A stretch of 51,659 nucleotides of DNA, from the NCBI GenBank assembly GCA_905233765.1, contig CAJOCU010000016.1:1-51659 (forward strand). Direction: 5' to 3'. Under the pieces are notes generated by a model, which was given only the letters and a program-made list of their open reading frames with translations, was not told where the DNA came from and ran no database searches. A program made the position numbers and the translations under genes. The stretch comes from an uncultured Bacteroidaceae bacterium. GTDB lineage: Bacteria > Bacteroidota > Bacteroidia > Bacteroidales > Bacteroidaceae. Each line of letters starts with the position of its first letter. The first letter of the stretch is position 1. Below are positions 49,243 to 51,659 of this stretch, piece after piece.

Positions 49243-50493
49243 TTACCGCTTGCTGGTGACGTTCTTCTCGTAGTCCTGAATGACGGGGATGAAGGACTCG
49301 CCAACGGGGACGTTGTTCTTGAGGTTGAAGTAGTCGAAGACGGCGCCGAAGGGGAGGGACTTGGCTTCCTCGAGGAGGGCGAGGCGCTCGAAGTGCTGGC
49401 CGCGATCCTCGTATTCACGCAGCTTGGCGAGGGGTTCGAGGAGGGCTTGGAGGAGGCACTTCTGGGTGGCACGCGTACCAATAATGTATGCTCCGATGCG
49501 GTTGATGCTGGCGTCGAAGTAGTCGAGACCGATGTGGGCACGATGGAGGGCGTCGGCGCGGATGAGCTCCTTGAAGAGGTCGAGCGTCTGGTCGTTCATG
49601 ATGGTGACATGGTCGCTGTCCCAACGCACGGGACGCGAAACGTGGAGCATCAGTTCTGGTACGAACAGCAGCAGCGAGGCGACCATATCAGATACGTTCT
49701 CCGTCTGCTCGTAGTGACCTGTGTCGAGCGTGTACATCAGCTTGCGGGTAGCGCAGTAGCCGGCGACGAAGTCATGAGAGCCCACGGTGTAGCTTTCGAG
49801 CCCGATGCCGAAGAGCTTGGCTTCGAGACAAGCCTTCATGCCCGGCAGGTCCTCCTTGAGGATCTCGTCGAGACTCTCGGCGAAGATCTCGCGATAGCGC
49901 TTGCGCTCAACGGTCTGGTCCTTTGAGCCGTCGTGCACCCAGATGTTCATGATACAAGGGTCGCCCTGTGCACGTCCCATCGCGTCGGCGATGCGACGGC
50001 AGCGCTTCGTGTGCTCAATCCAGAACTCACGGATGGACTTATCCGGGTTGCTGAGGCTGAGGCTGCCGCTCTTGGGGTGTGAGAAGCTGGTGCTGTTGAA
50101 GTCGAGTTTCAAGCCCTGCTCCTTGGCCCATTGGATCCAGCTCTCGAAGTGCTTGATCTCCACTTGGTCGCGATCCACGAACTGTCCGCCGAAGTCGCCG
50201 TAGATCTCGTGCAGGTTCAGGCGGTGGTTGCCGGCGAGGAGGCTCTTGGCGAAGGCCACGTCGGCGCGTACCTCTTCAATATTACGTGCGCGACCCGGGT
50301 AGTTGCCGGTGGTCTGTATGCCTCCGCTGAGCGCTTCGTTGCGCTCGAAGCCTACCACGTCGTCGGCCTGCCAGCAATGCAGGCTGATGGGCGTCTTTTC
50401 CAGTTGTTCAATCGCCTTGTCGGTGTCAACGCCAATGGCGGCATAACGCTCACGTGCAATCTCGTAAGACTTGCGAATCAGTTCTTCTTTCAT
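49243..50493 (-). CDS. rhaA: L-rhamnose isomerase
   Basis: 416 residues from the ATG at 50493 (an ATG 15 codons upstream lies on the -7 box and is not expected). Converts L-rhamnose to L-rhamnulose; Mn/Zn-dependent barrel. Signatures: SLHCWQADDVVGFE, NLHEIYGDFGG, LDFNSTSFSHPKSG, NIWVHDGSKD and GLDYFDASINRIGAYIIGTR. A complete match to family. Spaced from rhaD by 4 kb and other genes. Confidence 0.96.
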   Translation of the reverse strand: MKEELIRKSYEIARERYAAIGVDTDKAIEQLEKTPISLHCWQADDVVGFERNEALSGGIQTTGNYPGRARNIEEVRADVAFAKSLLAGNHRLNLHEIYGDFGGQFVDRDQVEIKHFESWIQWAKEQGLKLDFNSTSFSHPKSGSLSLSNPDKSIREFWIEHTKRCRRIADAMGRAQGDPCIMNIWVHDGSKDQTVERKRYREIFAESLDEILKEDLPGMKACLEAKLFGIGLESYTVGSHDFVAGYCATRKLMYTLDTGHYEQTENVSDMVASLLLFVPELMLHVSRPVRWDSDHVTIMNDQTLDLFKELIRADALHRAHIGLDYFDASINRIGAYIIGTRATQKCLLQALLEPLAKLREYEDRGQHFERLALLEEAKSLPFGAVFDYFNLKNNVPVGESFIPVIQDYEKNVTSKR

Positions 50494-50537
50494 GATGTTT
50501 TTTTGTTTATAAGTTGTTATGATTTCGTTTTCCGCCA

Positions 50538-50545
50538 CAAAAATA
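50538..50545 (-). promoter_or_regulatory. -7 box of rhaA
   Basis: Minus strand TATTTTTG matches TAnnTTTG, 44 bases before the ATG. At the -33 position I see GTGT, weak, so an activator may be needed. It lies directly after the terminator hairpin of the upstream permease gene. Confidence 0.5.
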
Positions 50546-50550
50546 CAAAA

Positions 50551-50585
50551 AAATCCCGAAGTAGTACACGTCTGCTTCGGGATTT
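50551..50585. terminator. Terminator between the permease gene and rhaA
   Basis: AAATCCCGAAG (50551-50561) pairs perfectly with CTTCGGGATTT (50575-50585), 13-base loop, then on the minus strand TTTTTGTATT. It ends the permease gene at 50615. Confidence 0.8.
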
Positions 50586-50614
50586 AATAAATATTTTCAA
50601 TTTCAGCAGCTTTC

Positions 50615-51621
50615 TCAGCTGTTCTTATGGTAGCTCACCACCGCCCAACCGCTCATCACGAGCCCGATGGCGGCAAGTGCCAGGACTTGATGGGCAATGG
50701 CTGCGAAGCCTCCTCCGCGAATGAATACCGTGCGGATGGCCTCAATGAAATAATGCATGGGATTGACGTAGGTGGTCGCATAAGCCCAGTCGGGCATCGA
50801 GCGCGTCGGTGTGAACAGTCCGCTGAGCAGCAGCAGGCAAACCACGAAGAACCACATGACGAAGATGGCCTGCTGCATCGTATCGCTGTAGTTGGAAATG
50901 ATGAGGCCCAGCGACGAGAAGAACAGCGCCAACAGCATCGCCAGCAGATAGATGAGCGCCACGGGACCGGCGGGCGTGATGCCATAGACCAGCCACGCCA
51001 AGAGGAGGCAGACGGTGATGATGAACAGCGCTATCAACCAGTAGGGAATCAGCTTGGCCAGGATGAAAGCCCATTTGGCAACAGGCGTCACGTTGATCTG
51101 CTCGATCGTGCCGGCCTCCTTCTCGCCAACGATGTTCAGCGTGGGCAGGAACCCTGTCATCAGCATCATCACGATGGCGAAGAGGGCAGGAATCATGAAG
51201 AGCTTGTAGTTCTGGTGCTTGTTGTATAGGAAGAGGGCGTTGCTATGATCTGGCTGAGGTAGGCGCTACCGAGGCTTCCTTTGGTGCCGTTGACGGCGTT
51301 GGCTGCGATAAGGTAACGACCATCGCGAATCTCGAGGATGATGTCGGCCTTGCCCTTTTCGATGTCCTTCATGGCCTCGGTGTAAGAGGCTCGCTGACCG
51401 CCGAAGATGAAGTAGTTGCTGGCGGCAATCTGCTGGATGAGTCGCTGCGACGCTACCGTGTGGTCGATATCCACGACCTCCACCACGACGTTCTTCACCT
51501 CCATCTGCATCACCCATGGCATCACACACATGATGACAATGGGAAACAGCACGATGAGGCGTGGCAGGAATGCGTTGCGACGTATCTGCAGGAACTCTTT
51601 ATGAATGAGATGACTTATCAT
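50615..51621 (-). pseudogene. ABC-2 type permease, broken by a frameshift
   Basis: From the ATG at 51621 the frame reads MISHLIHKEFLQIRRNAFLP and a periplasmic domain to IIATPSSYTTST, then stops at 51193. From about 51240 a second frame reads SNALFLYNKHQNYKLFMIPA and the usual C-terminal membrane block (NIVGEKEAGTIEQINVTPVA; LLLSGLFTPTRSMPDWA), ending at 50615. Homologues I know carry more residues between QII and the LYNKHQNYKLF segment, so this may be a deletion plus frameshift rather than a single-base error. Same family as the permeases at 16.7-19 kb. Two overlapping partial proteins, or none, would be made. Confidence 0.8.
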
Positions 51622-51626
51622 AGTAA

Positions 51627-51659
51627 TTATTCCAATCGCACATTAAACTTCTTGAGCGC
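51627..51659 (-). CDS. C-terminal end of an upstream gene (partial)
   Basis: Codons ALKKFNVRLE then TAA at 51627-51629, five bases before the permease ATG. Most likely the preceding member of an export operon (a second permease, an ATPase or a HlyD protein), but ten residues do not decide it. Confidence 0.4.
   Translation of the reverse strand, partial: ALKKFNVRLE

Noticed and set aside
49155..49541. A 128-codon Ser/Pro/Thr-rich minus-strand frame overlapping the 3' end of rhaA
   Set aside because: Out of frame with rhaA and low in complexity, a shadow.
1..51659. tRNA and rRNA genes
   Set aside because: No cloverleaf-like or ribosomal segments seen when reading the gaps.

Overview
The window comes from a member of the Bacteroidales, most likely a Prevotella-type (Prevotellaceae) gut or rumen bacterium. 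Evidence: at least nine promoters fit the Bacteroidetes pattern TTTG-N19/20-TAnnTTTG (or its -7 half), Shine-Dalgarno sequences are absent, one secreted protein has a type IX secretion-like C-terminal tail, and gene families typical of the group are present (HU-like proteins with extra domains, DPP III, CotH, an outer-membrane beta-barrel protein with a carboxypeptidase-regulatory plug, a leu operon with a second LeuA-like enzyme). There are no phage, integrase, transposase, rRNA, tRNA or CRISPR features.

Region 1 (0-9.4 kb) is a decaying accessory block, mainly plus strand after a minus-strand Fe-dependent alcohol dehydrogenase. Intact genes (GNAT-zinc ribbon protein, a CDP-alcohol phosphatidyltransferase joined in frame to a class A beta-lactamase, a small membrane protein, a CotH lipoprotein, a flavodoxin lipoprotein) sit among about ten fragments: two AraC regulators, two flavodoxin/FMN reductases, a GNAT tail, an outer-membrane barrel tail, an aldo/keto reductase tail, a methyltransferase-like scrap and unassigned bits. 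Two AraC 5' ends 3.5 kb apart share their upstream DNA.

Region 2 (9.4-29.9 kb): a SWIM-SNF2 helicase on plus faces a long run of minus-strand genes. In transcription order (right to left) this run is the leu leader and attenuator, leuA, leuC, a leuD/LeuA2(CimA) fusion, a membrane metallophosphoesterase, hisS, a TolC-HlyD-permease-permease export set without an ATPase, rhaB, a NUDIX hydrolase, a 2-hydroxyacid dehydrogenase, leuB and a TPR protein. leuB is thus about 11 kb from the rest of the leucine genes. A GC-rich palindromic element occurs four times inside reading frames here.

Region 3 (29.9-40.6 kb): an outer-membrane beta-barrel protein, fur-purA, a DNA alkylation repair protein, DPP III preceded by an AraC-type HTH protein, and a striking 898-residue protein that looks like the coiled coil and zinc hook of SbcC without its ATPase head.

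Region 4 (40.6-51.7 kb): a large secreted metallopeptidase-like protein, rhaD, a Pmp3-type proteolipid, an MFS transporter, lrgB-lrgA, an HU-like protein, rhaA, a broken ABC-2 permease and the tail of one more gene. With rhaB in region 2, the rhamnose genes (isomerase, kinase, aldolase, possible transporter) are complete but scattered. Strongest observations: a branched-chain amino acid attenuator whose leader peptide and competing hairpins can be read directly, the headless SbcC-like protein, the intragenic palindromic repeats, and two gene fusions.
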